Of a DNA stretch of 64,000 nt, positions 1 through 13,300 are shown piece by piece. The DNA is from Amphiduros pacificus (lineage: Eukaryota > Annelida > Polychaeta > Phyllodocida > Hesionidae): the NCBI GenBank assembly GCA_949316495.1, contig OX439001.1:48212556-48276555 (forward strand). Reading direction: 5' to 3'. The position numbers and the translations under genes are program-made. Within the stretch, counting starts at the first letter, position 1. Each line of letters opens with the position of its first letter. The notes under the pieces were generated by a model. That model saw nothing but the letters and a program-made list of their open reading frames with translations, had not been told where the DNA came from and made no database searches.

Positions 1-2207
1 ATTGGATGGCAGTTATTAAATTTTGATGTTGACAAACTGCCCACTGTGTCGCAATGATAATGGCGAATCGATGTCGCGAGAGACCAGCAAGGGCAATTAC
101 TGGTTCCCCACAAGGAATCTAGATGGCGCTCCTGATGCCCTTGGTAAACGGCTGCTCTCTGGGGCCTGCACCCTTGTATAATACACTGTCAGGCTTTCAG
201 AGGGGGTCAGAGGGCCTGACCCATGACCTTTTGGCTCCAACCTTGATTCACTTTGTGTGAACTTTGCCACGAACTCTGCAGCTTGGCATACATCAGAGCC
301 CTCTAAGCTAATGCTGCATCCAAACCTAATTTCATTTTAGGCGAAGGCTGTCGGGTGGGAGTTTTTCCACTCAGGTTGTGTTTTGTGGCCTTGTAATGGA
401 TGTTGTGTGTAATAGGGGGCCAAAAAGCCCGGGAGACTGGCGAGTAAGCAGCGCTGGGATCCAGCAGTCATGAGGGAATCGCTTAATCTGCCAGCACCAG
501 CCCACAATAGAGCCCCTGACATGAGAGACCCTCGTACATCATGTGCCTTGTATAAATGGCCAGAATTAATACTGCCATTGTGTCTGCCGCCATGACCTTG
601 ACAACCTCCCCGGGTCAGAGGTCGGCCACCTTGCTTGACCTTGAGATGGAGCAGATCTGACGGGCCAGGGAAGCATGCATTGCATCGATAAAAGCCCCGG
701 CTGTCTAGATGGCGCTTTAATTTGCTCACCACTGATGAGATTGGTGGTTCTGAGCTTGGCGTAGATAACAAGATGGCTGCACAATCTGCTGATATACAGA
801 TGAAGTCAGAGCAAAAGAGTGCAATTTGTCTGTGTGAGGGAGGCAGGGCTGTGATGGGGGATAAGTGGCAGGTGGCGCACGGCAATCACACTGATATAAT
901 GGCATCCCACCATTGTCTCCTCCACGCTGCCACGGCAACGCTCAGAATTCCATACCAACTCTCTCTCTCTAACTTCTCCAGCTCTCATCTCTCTTTCTTT
1001 TTATATCTCTTTCTTATTATATCTCTCAATCTCTAATATATCACTGTATCTCTTTCTCTGCTGCTGCAGCTGTTCAGAATGTAGGCACATCTCTATCAAC
1101 TGTCTGTCTCTTTCTGATAATCTCTGTTTCTTTGATTAAAAACTTAGAAGAGAGGGAAGAATTCAAAATCACTATATATTAAACTTAATTGGGTCACAAT
1201 GACTTATCAATTACTGTCTTTTTCATATATTCTTTTAAGCAAAGAATGTTCACTTCCTGCTGTAATATATACTGAACACCATTTTTAGCCTCATTTTGGA
1301 CTCCAGAAATCAGATTAGAAATACACAAAATGAGGCAGTTGTGTAAAACAACAAGGGCCCTTGGTAACATTTGGCAAAATATGAAATTGAAGCATATCCA
1401 ATTCTAGTTGACATTTTCTGGTCCTGATGCAGACGTCTAACATGTCTGTATGATGACAGACTGGTTGCCACGGTGATGACAATGCTCATATTTGATCCCC
1501 GGAACATGACTGGTCATAATGGTGGCCATTGATTGGAATGAAGAAGACCAAAGCATCTGAAATTGGACACGGCTATCATTTCCATAGCCCTTAAAAAGCA
1601 TTTTTATCTGTGATTGTTCATGAATATCTCTAAAGTCGTATACTTTCTGAATGAGCAATAACTAACAGTTTAATACTGATATATAAAATCTTCTCTATTG
1701 TGTATTGAAAAATGGATGTATTTATTGGTTTGCATGATCATGTTTATGGAGAATGAAGATTAAATGTTAGTAGAGTACTATCTTGTGTTATATTATTCTC
1801 CAGGGCTTTCTATTGGCAAAATACAGCGTTTGGTGCTGGATCATTCCATTTATCTTGCATTAGGTCTTTGGACAGGGGAAGGGCCACTGTGAAAACTTAG
1901 AGATTGGGGTGAGAGGTCAAACAAGCCTAAAGGGCACATGGGAGATGGTTAAAGGTCATCGGGTCAGGAGATCAAGGATACATCAAGGATACATCAAGGG
2001 TACTGTCATTCATTTCTATCAAGATGTGATGGAGTTGTAAAGAAGAGCCATGCCTGCCCTCTGGTGAGAGAGTGGTGGTGTAAGACAGTATTGTATGTAT
2101 AGGAGATGTCCTGACCTCAAGGTCAAGGATCTAGTAATGTAAGTGCAGATAGCATAGCCATTGCACACCCCCAAAGATCCACTTACTTCAGTCAGCTGTA
2201 GGAGCCC

Positions 2208-2251
2208 TGACCCTAGTTGACCTTTGTGTGACCTGGGTCAGGTTAAGGTCA
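2208..2251. promoter_or_regulatory. Composite nuclear-receptor half-site cluster with two DR5
   Basis: Reads TGACCC-4-TGACCT-5-TGACCT directly followed by GGGTCA-5-AGGTCA. The minus-strand pair at 2218-2234 is a perfect DR5, and the plus-strand pair at 2235-2251 is a DR5 with one change. DR5 of AGGTCA is the classical retinoic-acid receptor/RXR element. Binding is not shown by sequence alone. Confidence 0.35.
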
Positions 2252-2414
2252 TATCTGAGTGTCAGCAGGACAAGAGACACTCGTGAATCATTGACAAAGG
2301 TGGCCTGGTGGTTTAGGGGCCAAGGTCCACACTGGCCCGGCAGGAGACAGCACTTTAAAGCCATGCCATCAGGTAGGATGACAGAAAGGTCAGAGGTTCC
2401 TTCACAATGAGGCA

Positions 2415-2427
2415 AGGTCAAAGGTCA
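2415..2427 (+). promoter_or_regulatory. Perfect DR1 (AGGTCA-A-AGGTCA)
   Basis: Two exact hexamers with a one-base spacer, the consensus for RXR/HNF4/COUP-TF-type dimers. It lies about 160 bp from the DR5 cluster. Confidence 0.35.
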
Positions 2428-4360
2428 GGGATGAGGCTTGAGTGAAATGACATGCAGGCCAGGTGGCTGACCGAAAGGGAGTGCTGATGCTATCAGTAGT
2501 TTGAGCCATGGCCAGGACCAAGGAATGACAGGTCACCACTTCCCTCCTCTCTCAGATCATATGAAAGACCTCACCCCCACCCACCAGCCTTATATTGACA
2601 ACATTCCGTGGTGTACAAAGATGAGAAAGGGGCAGTGTCCCAGGACCATTCATGGTGAGGTCACAGGGTTCCTCATGTTAGGCAAACCTTGCCTTCTTAT
2701 GTGCAACACACCCCTATTATTTTGAAATATGTAAACATTTACAGTGTTATAAATTGGTTTGGCCAAGACATACACACCTGCATATATATACATTTTGGAA
2801 ACATGAAATGACAATTTTCTTTTCTACAATTTCCTTGTTACTTTTTTTTCATGTCTTGGTGAGGGTTTTTTTTCAAATTTTAACACACTTAAAATTAATC
2901 ACAGGTATTTACCTGAAAGCTGCATACAATTTGTAATCACATGTCTCCGACTTCAATCAAAAGTGGGTTTGAAGGTCATCAAACAGGTTGTGGCATGTCT
3001 TTTACAATTCAGCAAAGCTTGACTGGTCTGACTTGTGACAAGGTCATCGTATTGATTGGAGTTTGCCATGCTGAGCCTGAGTGTATCTCTGCTGGGGGTA
3101 GTGTCAAGTTTTCCTCCACTGGTCACATCTGAAGCAGAGGGCTGCAAATATACAGATAAATAACAGTAATTTGTGGCATATGCTTTTCAACTTCCTAGCT
3201 TTTCACAACATGACATGCATAATGCCTTTCTTTTTTTGTTTTTGTTTTTTGTTTTTTGTTTTGTTTTTTGTTGTTTTTTTTCAGTTAAGAATTCTCCACC
3301 ATTATGACAGTCCTTGACTGGAAAAGATTTATTTAAATATTTGAGATTTCTGAAGTTGAAAAGATAACATAAATATCCAAATGAATGTAATATAGATTGC
3401 ATCTCAACAAATTTTAGATGAGAAATGATATTTATATGACTATCAGATATGATAGAGATTAATCTCTGAGCTGCAGTAAATAGAGTAAGCACAGGTCTGG
3501 GTAACAGAGTCATCACCGTCTGTTAGAGTATGATTACCAGTTGAAGATTGGGATTACTCATAATGGCTAGGAGGCTTGGGTCTGCATGACCAAGTTGTTA
3601 TTTGTGGAAATGTATCTAAAGATGGAGTCATCCAATGGACCTGGGAGATTCCATCCAGTCAACACTGTTTGTGACCTTATCGAAGGTTGACCTCAGATGC
3701 ATAATAATGGCTTGAATCTTGGTTGGTTGAATGGGCATTATGTTTTACAGATGTCGAATGTATCTTTCTGAATGATAAGAGCCATATAGAGTAATATTTC
3801 GTGACAAGTTTAAGTGATTGATGAGGGATCTTGCAAGATATGTTCAAGACTTATAATGAGCCTTATCCCACACATCTGATTCAGATGGTTCATAGTGTCA
3901 CAGACAGAGATCAGATTAAAAATTGATGATTCTGTCATCAGAAATTTCTCATATGCAAAGCTCTGCCCCTTTTTGTCACATGTCATTTATTTATATGCCA
4001 GGAACAGGAGAAAATTTAAGATAAAAGATAATATCTTAAAAGATTGTGTTATCTTTGCTTGAAAAAAAAAACAACTTGAGGTGGACAATAAGAGTTGTGA
4101 AATTGCATTTGATCTGAAAGAGTGATAATCACATCAGGATATTTGCATTTATGAAAAATCAAATAAAGATTGAGACAGTAGTGTTTAACAGTAGAGAATG
4201 AGGCTGCCCCAGTCAAGGTGCTGGATGGGGGGAAAACATGCATTGCTTGGCAGGTGGGCAATTAGGACCAAATTTAGCTTCTATTTCTGAATCATATGAG
4301 TAGCAAAGACATATTGGGACTGTCTGCAGAGATAATTGCTCTGGGTATAGATTCCTGCTG

Positions 4361-4414
4361 TTGGTTTGTTGGTTTGTTGGTTTGTTGGTTTGTTGGTTTG
4401 TTGGTTTGTTGGTT
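4361..4414 (+). repeat. (GGTTTGTT)n microsatellite
   Basis: About 6.5 uninterrupted 8-bp units. The minus strand reads as alternating NQQTNKPT frames, which are artefacts. Confidence 0.95.
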
Positions 4415-5352
4415 CGGTTTATTATTTTATACATTAAGAGAAGGGCTTTAGGAGTATAGTAAGTTGAAGATTGTATTGACTTATTTTTGGAGGTTTTACA
4501 AGACACAATGAGAGAACTGTATGATATAACTTCTCTGCACTGAAGTTCTCTTTATCACCACCAGGTGAGTCTTGAGGTTACTGAGTTACTGCAAATCCCA
4601 AAAAATGTTGTGTATTATACTTCCTCTTATGTTCTATGATAATATTGTCCTAGCTTTTCATATATAATGATTTATAGGTGAAAGGTGAGCAAATATAGAA
4701 AGGTGACAGAATTGTTGTTGAAGATGATAAGATGGTAAGGAGTGTTGGTATATTTTATTTTGACATGACTGGGCCCATCAAAGTGATATTGTCCCCTAGA
4801 ATATTTACACACTTATAAATATCAAATGCATAAGGAAGAATGTGCGATGAGATTACGTCCTCAGTTCAGAGAGTACTTGACTTAGAAAACCATGGTAAGT
4901 AAGTAGGTACAGACAATGAAAAAGTTTGTAAACACTTCAGAAGGTCATGTGTCTGGTCACGAAGAATAAAAAAACAGCATGTTATGTAATATGAAAACCA
5001 TATGCATCAACTATCTCATAATATAGTTTACAATTTTCTATGGTGTTGATTTAATCCAGCTTTTTGTATTCAAGCTTCTTTTTTTCCCTCGATTGCTAAA
5101 AAGCACTGCAGAAATTCTTTGCTGTTTTTCAAAAAGTCTGAATGACATAAATAGATACAATGTGCAGAATTTTTGGCACAGTAATAATGTACCTATATGA
5201 AGCACAGCTTGGTTCATTAGCATAAAATAGGCTTTTGGTTATCAAGAGTTTGGCCCTGTGCCTGCTGAGCACAATGGCGGGGTGTCTTCTGAGGCATATT
5301 ATGTAGTTGAGAAGGTGTCAGGGATCATACTGCATGTCATGACACTGACATG

Positions 5353-5386
5353 AGGTCAGGGGTCAGAGGTCAAGGATCAGAGGTGA
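5353..5386 (+). promoter_or_regulatory. Five consecutive DR1-spaced hexamers
   Basis: AGGTCA-g-GGGTCA-g-AGGTCA-a-GGATCA-g-AGGTGA: five hexamers at 7-bp steps. This is either a multimeric nuclear-receptor element or the remains of an (AGGTCAN)n heptamer microsatellite. Confidence 0.35.
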
Positions 5387-8300
5387 CATACCGACCTGCG
5401 CAAAATTGGCCTATACCTTTTGTGTTGGCAGAGTAGTCTGGTTACACCTCGTGAATACCTGTGACTCTCAAATTGAAATTTGAGTGACTCAGGTTGGGTG
5501 ACCCGCCTATGCCCGACCGGTGGTTTCCATACAGCGCTGCAAGCTCACGTAAGCAGCACCTATTCATGGTGTGAATTCCGCTGTCAAGTTAGAATACTGG
5601 GCTTGTGTCCCCTATTTATCAACCAACACAAGAGACTTTTAAAATGTTTATAAAGAAATACACCATGGGCAGCTCACTGTTAAATTTGCTCAATTTGGCT
5701 TTATGGTAAACAAGTGTACATTTTATGATGTGAAAAGAAGTATCATATACATCATGTATATCATTGAGTAATAAAATATTTCAAGCTTTAGGCAACATTT
5801 GAATAATTTTATCAAAACATCGATGCAGGTATGATAAATTTAAGCAAAGAGATATGCCTGTTTATTCATCATGTCGACATTTGGCTGCCTGCACAATAAA
5901 AAGGTCCTGTAGCTTTGAACTGGCACACCAAAGCAGACGGCAAGAGAGCAGTGAAAATATGTAATAGCACATAAAAAGGCAGTTAGAGCCTGCCAGAGGT
6001 CAAAACTATGCCTCCATGATATTCTGTCATGTGTCATGCAAAATATTCTGGCCTCACAAAAAGTTATGAACTAGTTAGATGGGCATTTTTTTGCCCTGGG
6101 GGAGTTACTGAGTTCTTATTATATTATCTGGGGAATCAACAGATTTGCTCAGGTGCACAGAAGAACCAGGCATCTCAGAAATCGGAGAGCCGCTTTCTCC
6201 CTGCGTAGCATTAAGTGTCATCTGATCATTAGTAATTTTAGGATCTGCGACAGGAGGACAATGGGGATAGAGGATGAGTACTGTTGCGACAAGACCTCTG
6301 TCTCACCAAATATTTGCCTCTCATAAAAGGCAAAACATGCGATCACTGACGTTGATGGCTGGGATCTGTGCTGTTTTGATATCTGATGCCACGGTCGACC
6401 TCATACAACAAGCACACACACACATAAAAAAAACACATTCCAACTTGAAAACATTGCGAAAAAGCTATGATAGAAGGGTGTTATGATTTTCGAAAGAAAT
6501 AGCCTTGGGGTGAGGATAAGGTTAACGGTGATCCCAGGTGGGGGGAGGAGCAGAATTTGATCTTTTGCCTGGATACACGGATCCTGATCTCTACCTGTTA
6601 TGGGTCAGCTGTGCCCAATGCTGTAGAATCAACAACTCTGTCTTCCCAGAGAAATAAATCACAAAGATATAACCAATTTAAAGTGTTTTCTTGAAGAAGT
6701 TAAAGAATTTTTTCAGATCATGACCTTTACAAAAAAAAAATATTTCTTTGATATTACACAAAGCCGAAAACTCAAGAAAATAATGATCAGATTATGGTTT
6801 GAAGGCATTCAATTGAGCATCAGTTTGATGTAGGTAGCTTGTGGGCACATTGTTATGAATTAATTTATGTTGTGTTCTCACCTCATAAAGTGCCACCCAG
6901 CACTTGTAAGCACCCCTTGTGCCATTACCACTTGTACACTTGACTCTGATTGTGAGTGACCAGGGGGGTGACACAGAGCAGGGGTAAATCACACCACATA
7001 TCCCACACTGTCACATGCAACTTTAAAGGGCAGTATTTAAGACTTGATAGTCAATCATTTTCTTTTTTTATTGCTTTTTATCTTCACGAGGACAAAGATT
7101 CTAGCTCTGATGTGATATATATCATACCTAGGAAAGACATTTTTATTCATACTTGAAATCAAATCAAATCAAAGGGCACATTTGCAAGGTATTGTGATAT
7201 TTTATCAAGCCGTTCAAGGCTAAGCTAAGATATTTTTAAAGACTACCAGAATAAACAGGATATGATGGTCAGACAACATAGAACACTTTCAATAAGATAT
7301 GAACCTTTTTGGGTACATGACATACAAGGTGCTAAACATTGTTATGCTCGAAGATATCATTGATTATCAACAAAATAAGAATCCTTATGGATTGTTACTT
7401 ATCATATTTCATTATCGCAACCAAGATGAGATTTAGAATGATAGTATTTGTTGTGAGATTTCAAATATTTATAAAGTTGATATGTGTCTAGCTTTGGATC
7501 ATTAATTAGATATAATCAAACATTGATTATGCAAGATAAATATGAAAGTATCCATTTAGTTGAGATAATCATGAACATTTCTAATCAGTATATTATTTTT
7601 TGAGGTGAGTCTTTCATGTGTTGGCCTGCTTAATTAGTTATTTTAGATTCAGAGGACATTTTGGTGTTGATAATACGAGACGAAAGTTTATTTGGGTCAA
7701 ACACGTCATATTTGTCATCGTGCTGAATACGAGGAAAAAACACCCTGACTTTTAACTTGCCAAGCATGCCGAGGCATGTATCAGGTTACATGCTTATTTG
7801 CATAGCAGTCATTTGCATATTTCATATATCACACCAAAGCACCTTGTCTTTTTTGAGAAGCAACTCTCAAGAACACTCATGAAATTCAAAGGGTGCTTTC
7901 TTTGCACTGGAGAAGATGATTTTATTTTGTGGCCTGTGTGTCAAGATTTAAATAAAAAAGGAAGAATAGATATTTTGTGTTCTTCAACAACAAAAGGTTT
8001 AGAGAATAACAAAGAAAGAAAAAAAAGGGAAGAGAATAAATTTTGAAAAAGCAAAAGAGAGAGCTATTCTTCATGCAAATAACCAAATCTTGAATTAATG
8101 TTTGATCCTATGGGTATTTCTTAATATGAGCATTAAATTGTAAAATAAAATTATTATTTAAGACAATGAAAGTTGGGCATAAATGCACCAGAAATGTTTT
8201 AAAAAAATGCCAGTCATGAAGACTGACATTGATGCCAGCACGTTCCCAAGTTTGCAGAAAGAAAAAACACAGTTCCTGTGTTTGCATAATAAAGGCATGC

Positions 8301-8689
8301 TGGTGGTTTACTGTAGTGAGAGATTGCCACAGAGTTAATAGAAGTCGGGGACAGAACTGGCCCTGTAGTAAACATGGCAGGAGAGATCAGGCGCTCAGAT
8401 GAATCCCTAAAACCAGGCGCCATATATTGCTATATAAAAAGCTACTCATATAGGAAGATGGGCTTGTTTTTTGGCCACAGGGTGACAGCGGGGTCATACT
8501 TTGACGTGATGTTGGGTCACGTGGGTCACTTGATAAGGGGCAGGGTGTGTGAAAGATCAGGAAGACAGAGAGAACTGCTCCTTGCTGCCTGACAGCTGAT
8601 GAAGAGTCTAAAACCTGGATAGGCAGGGGTGCAACGGGGATGAGGCTGACTGGCTCGGACAGGCAGGGAGGCCATGGGCTGAGGCACCA

Positions 8690-8766
8690 ATGGTTTAAGG
8701 TCAAGCTTAGTAGCACCAGTTCCTCTGTGGTGATCTAAAGGTCATGGGTTCAATTCGGGATTTAGT
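8690..8766 (+). repeat. Possible tRNA-derived SINE fragment
   Basis: GGTTCAATTCG near 8749 resembles a Pol III B box, and TAGCACCAGTT near 8710 is a weak A-box-like match at about the right distance. No poly-A tail or second copy was identified, so this is weak. Confidence 0.2.
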
Positions 8767-9459
8767 TCACATTACAAAACAGAATGTCTTATCATGATAT
8801 AGCTGAAATAATTTTGAAAGTGACATAAAACCCTATAAACTCACATTCAAACACTATGAAGCAGGGTAGTAAACTTGATCTTCTCTTTCTATGACTGACA
8901 ACTGGGGCTAAGAATTTAAATCAAGGTAGGCCGAACCATGTTGTCAGACATCATTAAACGTGAAAATCTCTTCTCATCTTATCAAAGAAAATAAAGGGGA
9001 AAAAATGGTGCTGCTAAGAAAGACAAAATATTCTTAAATAGGATTATCGTAACTGTTGATTATTGGGGAATCTGATAACATTAAATGGTCAGAGAGTGAG
9101 AGAGAGGCCTTAGAGAGTGAGCCTTGGTAATGTGAGAGTCTGACAGCTGAGAGGTTGATAATCAAGGAGATCTGGGATCAGGGTGAAGGGTTCTGGTTGT
9201 GATAACCATGAAGTAGCCACACAAAAGCACCACTCTCACTGACAACCATCTTGTCACCTTTGACACCTGCCTTTCTGACAACCAGTCAGAATAGTCTAAA
9301 ATCTGGTCAGGGTACAATGGATTAAATGAAACACATTCTGGTTAAACCTAGGAGTGCGTTAGAATGTCTTGACACCTCTCAGGATAAACACATGTGGATA
9401 AAATATCACACAACAGAGTATCAATTAGCTGTGCGTTGTAACATTTTAGACGGTACCAA

Positions 9460-10259
9460 ATAGTAGAGGTGTGTAAGAGCTGCATGGTATTGGCATGTTG
9501 CCAGCCACAATCGGCAAGTGCCAGCATTAGTAGGCTGCGACCCCAGTCTGCAGGTCGACAGCCGTGGCCTCACAGCCAGCCAGTTGTGTGTGGTACCACG
9601 TCTAAACGCTGCCAGTCAGAACACAACCATGCCGCAATACACACTACACCTCTGCCCACTGTAAATCGAGAAACGGAGTAAATACGCTCGGAACACAAAC
9701 TACTGTCAACTGCGCATGGACGGAGAGGATAGAACGAGATATACAGAGCCTGAGCATATATATATATGTGTATACACTCTCATGTTCAACACCTAACTTG
9801 TTTGTTGGAATACCTCTGAAGTTCTACCTGGGCATATTCGTGTTAGAGTTAACATCAAATCCATTGGCCCTGATCCATCACTCACAGGATTATAAGGGAT
9901 ATACTTTCTGGATTATCCCAACAGTGTCGGTGGATAGTTTATGGATTTCTTGTTGTTTTTTTTCTACACTAATTAATACCATATTTGGCAAACACGTGCA
10001 CTATTTTTAGCACAATATTGCCTTGGTGTCAGTTGGCTATGTTGATCTTATGGCAAGATTTGACTGATAAGATAAGATGAAAATGTTCTATCGATGAGAA
10101 AGAATAAACGGAGCAAAATAAAAAAGTGCAGTGGATCTATTTACACAGTTTTCTGCGCAGAGTGTACCGTTTCAGCATGGGAACTAGGTTTAGATCCGCG
10201 GCGTAGGAGTAGTATACGTCTCGCCAACAGAGCTGCTGTTTTATTGGACGACAGGAGAA
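9460..10259 (+). promoter_or_regulatory. Candidate GSE1 promoter / 5' UTR region, CpG-retaining
   Basis: CpG is scarce in most of the window, but about 14 occur in 9481-9760 and about a dozen in 10081-10280. Invertebrate promoters often escape the methylation that erodes CpG in gene bodies, so this is a plausible promoter. An NRF1-like half-site TGCGCATG lies near 9711, a TATATATATATG stretch near 9757, and an E-box CACGTG near 9993. The patch directly precedes a candidate first coding exon with a strong donor. No transcription start can be read from the sequence, so the boundaries are approximate. Confidence 0.3.
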
Positions 10260-10314
10260 ATGTGGTTGGGTTCGGGGAATCCACACCATGTCTATCAGTC
10301 ATATGAGCAACAAG
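10260..10314 (+). CDS. GSE1: GSE1 candidate exon 1 (first coding exon)
   Basis: The ATG at 10260 has G at -3. It opens the frame MWLGSGNPHHVYQSYEQQ plus one base, ending at the strong donor CAAG/gtgagt (intron from 10315). The phase-1 end joins exactly to the phase-1 acceptor at 28931 and gives the junction YEQQ-G-LPQGTK. An in-frame stop at 10191-10193 supports a start within this exon. The exon sits in a CpG-retaining patch, as expected for a first exon. I do not recognise this N-terminus from vertebrate GSE1, whose isoforms have variable first exons. If this exon is wrong, translation could begin at the ATG at 28966, which aligns with the human MLSTATRTTATV segment. Support is from splice phase and context, not homology. 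Confidence 0.45.
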
Positions 10315-13300
10315 GTGAGTTGTGGCCCCTCCAAAAAAACAAGAAGGAAAATGCTTTTGAAATCATCAGGTGTGTTTTGAATTTATTGACATTGCATTCA
10401 TACCTTGCAGTGCAGTTTTGGGGGCAAGGTGAAAAGTACAAGCGAGGAGAAGTACATCAATCGATTTTTCTCCATACTGCCCAAGTTGATAGGGTTTTCT
10501 ATCTGACTAGACCAAATTGGCAAGTTGGCCTGTGCTGACCTGAGACATTTTGTGCGTGGAACTGATAAGTGATGGCAAATTAAAGATCCCAAGGTCACAT
10601 CTGTGCGAGTCTAATCGCTCTCGACTTGTCAAAAGGAGCAAAATTGCTAATAGGGCAAGTCGGAGGCCATTGAGGTCAACAATGAAGTTCCCCCTAGTTA
10701 GGCCTGGTTTGAGGTTATATTATTATTGTGGACTTGGGACAAAAAGTGTTGGTGCACATCTTTACAATGAGAATAATATACCGAAAATAAATGACCTGTG
10801 AAAGGTGTGTGAAAGCAGTAAGATATTGTGGGACAGGTTTGTAATGTTGCTTGTGAGAATTTGCATTTCAGCTTTGGAGAGGTTATTCAGTGTCGGCTAC
10901 AATACAATGTGATTATATTTTAGTCAACACTTAATATGCTTGAAGTTTAAACAATATGGAATATTACTTGCTGCCATACTAAAAGAACACTGGAGATGGG
11001 GTGGGGTTGAACAGTCTGTCCTAATTACTTGTTTCTATGGAATTTTAAGTGAAAAAATGTCTGAAACATCCAGTTGTTTGTGTGCTGATAGGGGTTAATC
11101 ATTGATGGCTGGAACAGTTGTGAGTTGCAAGGAGAATGGCAGTTTGGTCAGTGTTACACAGTCACATTATAGACTTGTCAACTGCTTTATATCCTACCCC
11201 AAGTGGTTTGACTTTTGAACCAGCTCAAAGATATAGCAGTGCACTGGTATGCTGTGTACATTGGAGGATACGATTCATCATCTGCTACGTGTCATTATAC
11301 TCTCAAATATGTCTCATGTTTGGGTTATAAATATTGGTTGTATTTTGAGAATTAATGTATTATTTGCACAACTAGTTGACAATGCGGGTTGGTCCTTAAT
11401 TGAATGGCCAGTTTGTTTGCAGAACTCTGATGATTAGCACCTTAGAAAAAGGTTTTTCTCTCATGGACTTTTCTTTGGTCCTGTTCTTTAAGGTCAGGTA
11501 TTTTTTTGTCTCAGCTGCCCTCAAGTTTTCCCCCTTTTTCAAAGCTCATGTTTAGCAATGTGTATATCTATAGAGATAATCACCTGGTCTATAAATCATC
11601 CCCTAAGGAGAGTGTTTTATGTACAATATTGATTCTTGAGTGACACGCATGATCCTGACCTTGGTGACCTTGCTTGGCAGGTTAGATATTGATGCTTGGT
11701 GGCACGTCAGTCAGAGACATGTCCTCACACATTGCTATATCTATTATCTGTCAGGAGAGAAAAAGTGGTTTCTGTGTGTGTTGGGGGGGGGGGGGGAGTG
11801 GCTCGCTCTTACTACTTTGTTATGTTTAATGTTTAATTGTTAATTGTTATCTTCATAAGCTGTTAGGTTTATTCAAGGTCATATTAGATAAGATAAAAAA
11901 AAGAGATCAGATTCATGACAGAAAGGATGGTATCAGATCATGATATAAACCATACCTATTATCAGAAGATTTTTTTTAACGTCTGATATTTGTGTCTATT
12001 CACCTCTGGGGGCAGTTCAAGAGCCATTGACACATTAATGGGTCCGATCTATAGGCCTCAATAGCTTCTCAACAACACGTTATATACAGAACTAACAGAA
12101 CATGTACCGCCAAGCTGTGATGATAACATACACATTCAGAACAACAAAGAATGGGTTCTGTCACAAGAGGTCAACATTTCAGATGGTCGATTGAGGAATT
12201 TGATGGCATTAATATGCACAAATACTGATTACATCAAGGGGTGAGTCAGCGGACACATGGAGATATATATTGACCGGTCATTTTGATATTGACGTGCTGT
12301 GAATAAACCAATAAAACTGAACTTACCATTTAGCATCCATTATTTTATTTAATTTTTTTATTTTTTAAACTTTTAAAATGATGAGTTCCATATCTACAAG
12401 TCATGTGAAAAAATTAGCATGTTCCATCAATGACTGGCTCACAAACTCTGAGAAATGTGTTGTCAACACTGAGTAGTCTGGTGTCAAATAATATTGAGCC
12501 ACCCGGATCAGAGGCGGATCAGAGGCGTGGTTCAGTCAGCTGTAGAAATAAATCCAGAGAAAGGACCTTAATAGAGTGTCATTCATCTCATCTCAAAGGT
12601 GAATCAGTTGCCCAGATGTGCCAATCATCTGCTCACAATGTTGCTAATTGCCTTGAGCTAAAGAAACAGTCCCCCGACCTGTCAGAGAAAGTCACTTCAA
12701 TTTTCATATATCATTTGCTTCTGAACATGCCCTGAAAATAACACATCATAGTCTATGATGGTGGTGGAAATGGTAGAGTCTGTCCTAATGTTCTGAAGGA
12801 GTAATGATAAAATTCTAATCTGAGTGTATGACCTGCTATGCTGTCACATCAGAGAGAAGATCATTCCATCATAAATAAACCATCATGAATTATTTGTCTG
12901 CTGTTTTGTGTGGGAGTGCATAGTTTGGTTTAGTATATGGCTATTACTGGTGTTGGCTTACACACAACAAATGTTTACACTCTCCAATACATCACACAGT
13001 GAGGGGAAGGATTTGTCTCTAGCTGCTGAGATAGATACAGGTATGTTTGAGGCCGTGTGTGAAGTAAGAGAGATATCAGCCCCCCTGCTAAGTTGTCAGG
13101 CTCTGGTGTCATTTCTCCTCCAGTCTCCCCCTGCAGAACTGACAGATATGGAACCTGGGCCTCCTGCAGGGACAAGGACTCCTCCAGTGAAATTACATGC
13201 TGCAGGCATAATTGGCCCAGGCACAAAACTTAGTTCTTCACCTCTAACATTAGGATTTGCATGATAATGCACATGAGCGAATGATCACTATTTGGAATAT

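Larger units (their letters stand above)
1..9459. other. Upstream region without a supportable gene
   Basis: Open frames here are short (up to 182 codons at 337-885 on the minus strand) and none resembles a known protein. The region has nuclear-receptor hexamer clusters (2208-2251, 2415-2427, 5353-5386), CTCF-like cores (116, 702, 2054), a pyrimidine-rich tract at 960-1056, a poly-T/TTTTTG tract at 3229-3284 and a (GGTTTGTT)n tract at 4361. CpG-retaining patches lie near 60-130, 590-740 and 5390-5560. It could be the intergenic upstream of GSE1 or an intron of a longer isoform. Confidence 0.5.

Noticed and set aside
10094-10306. 70-codon frame MRKNKRSKIKKCSG overlapping candidate exon 1, and the MSISHMSNK frame ending at the same donor
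   Set aside because: Neither frame is phase-compatible with exon 2 of GSE1; the WLGSGNPHHVYQ frame is.
12908-13264. 118-codon frame starting with a hydrophobic, signal-peptide-like stretch
   Set aside because: No recognisable domain, no cysteine or processing pattern, no exon-like composition, and it ends in ordinary intron sequence.
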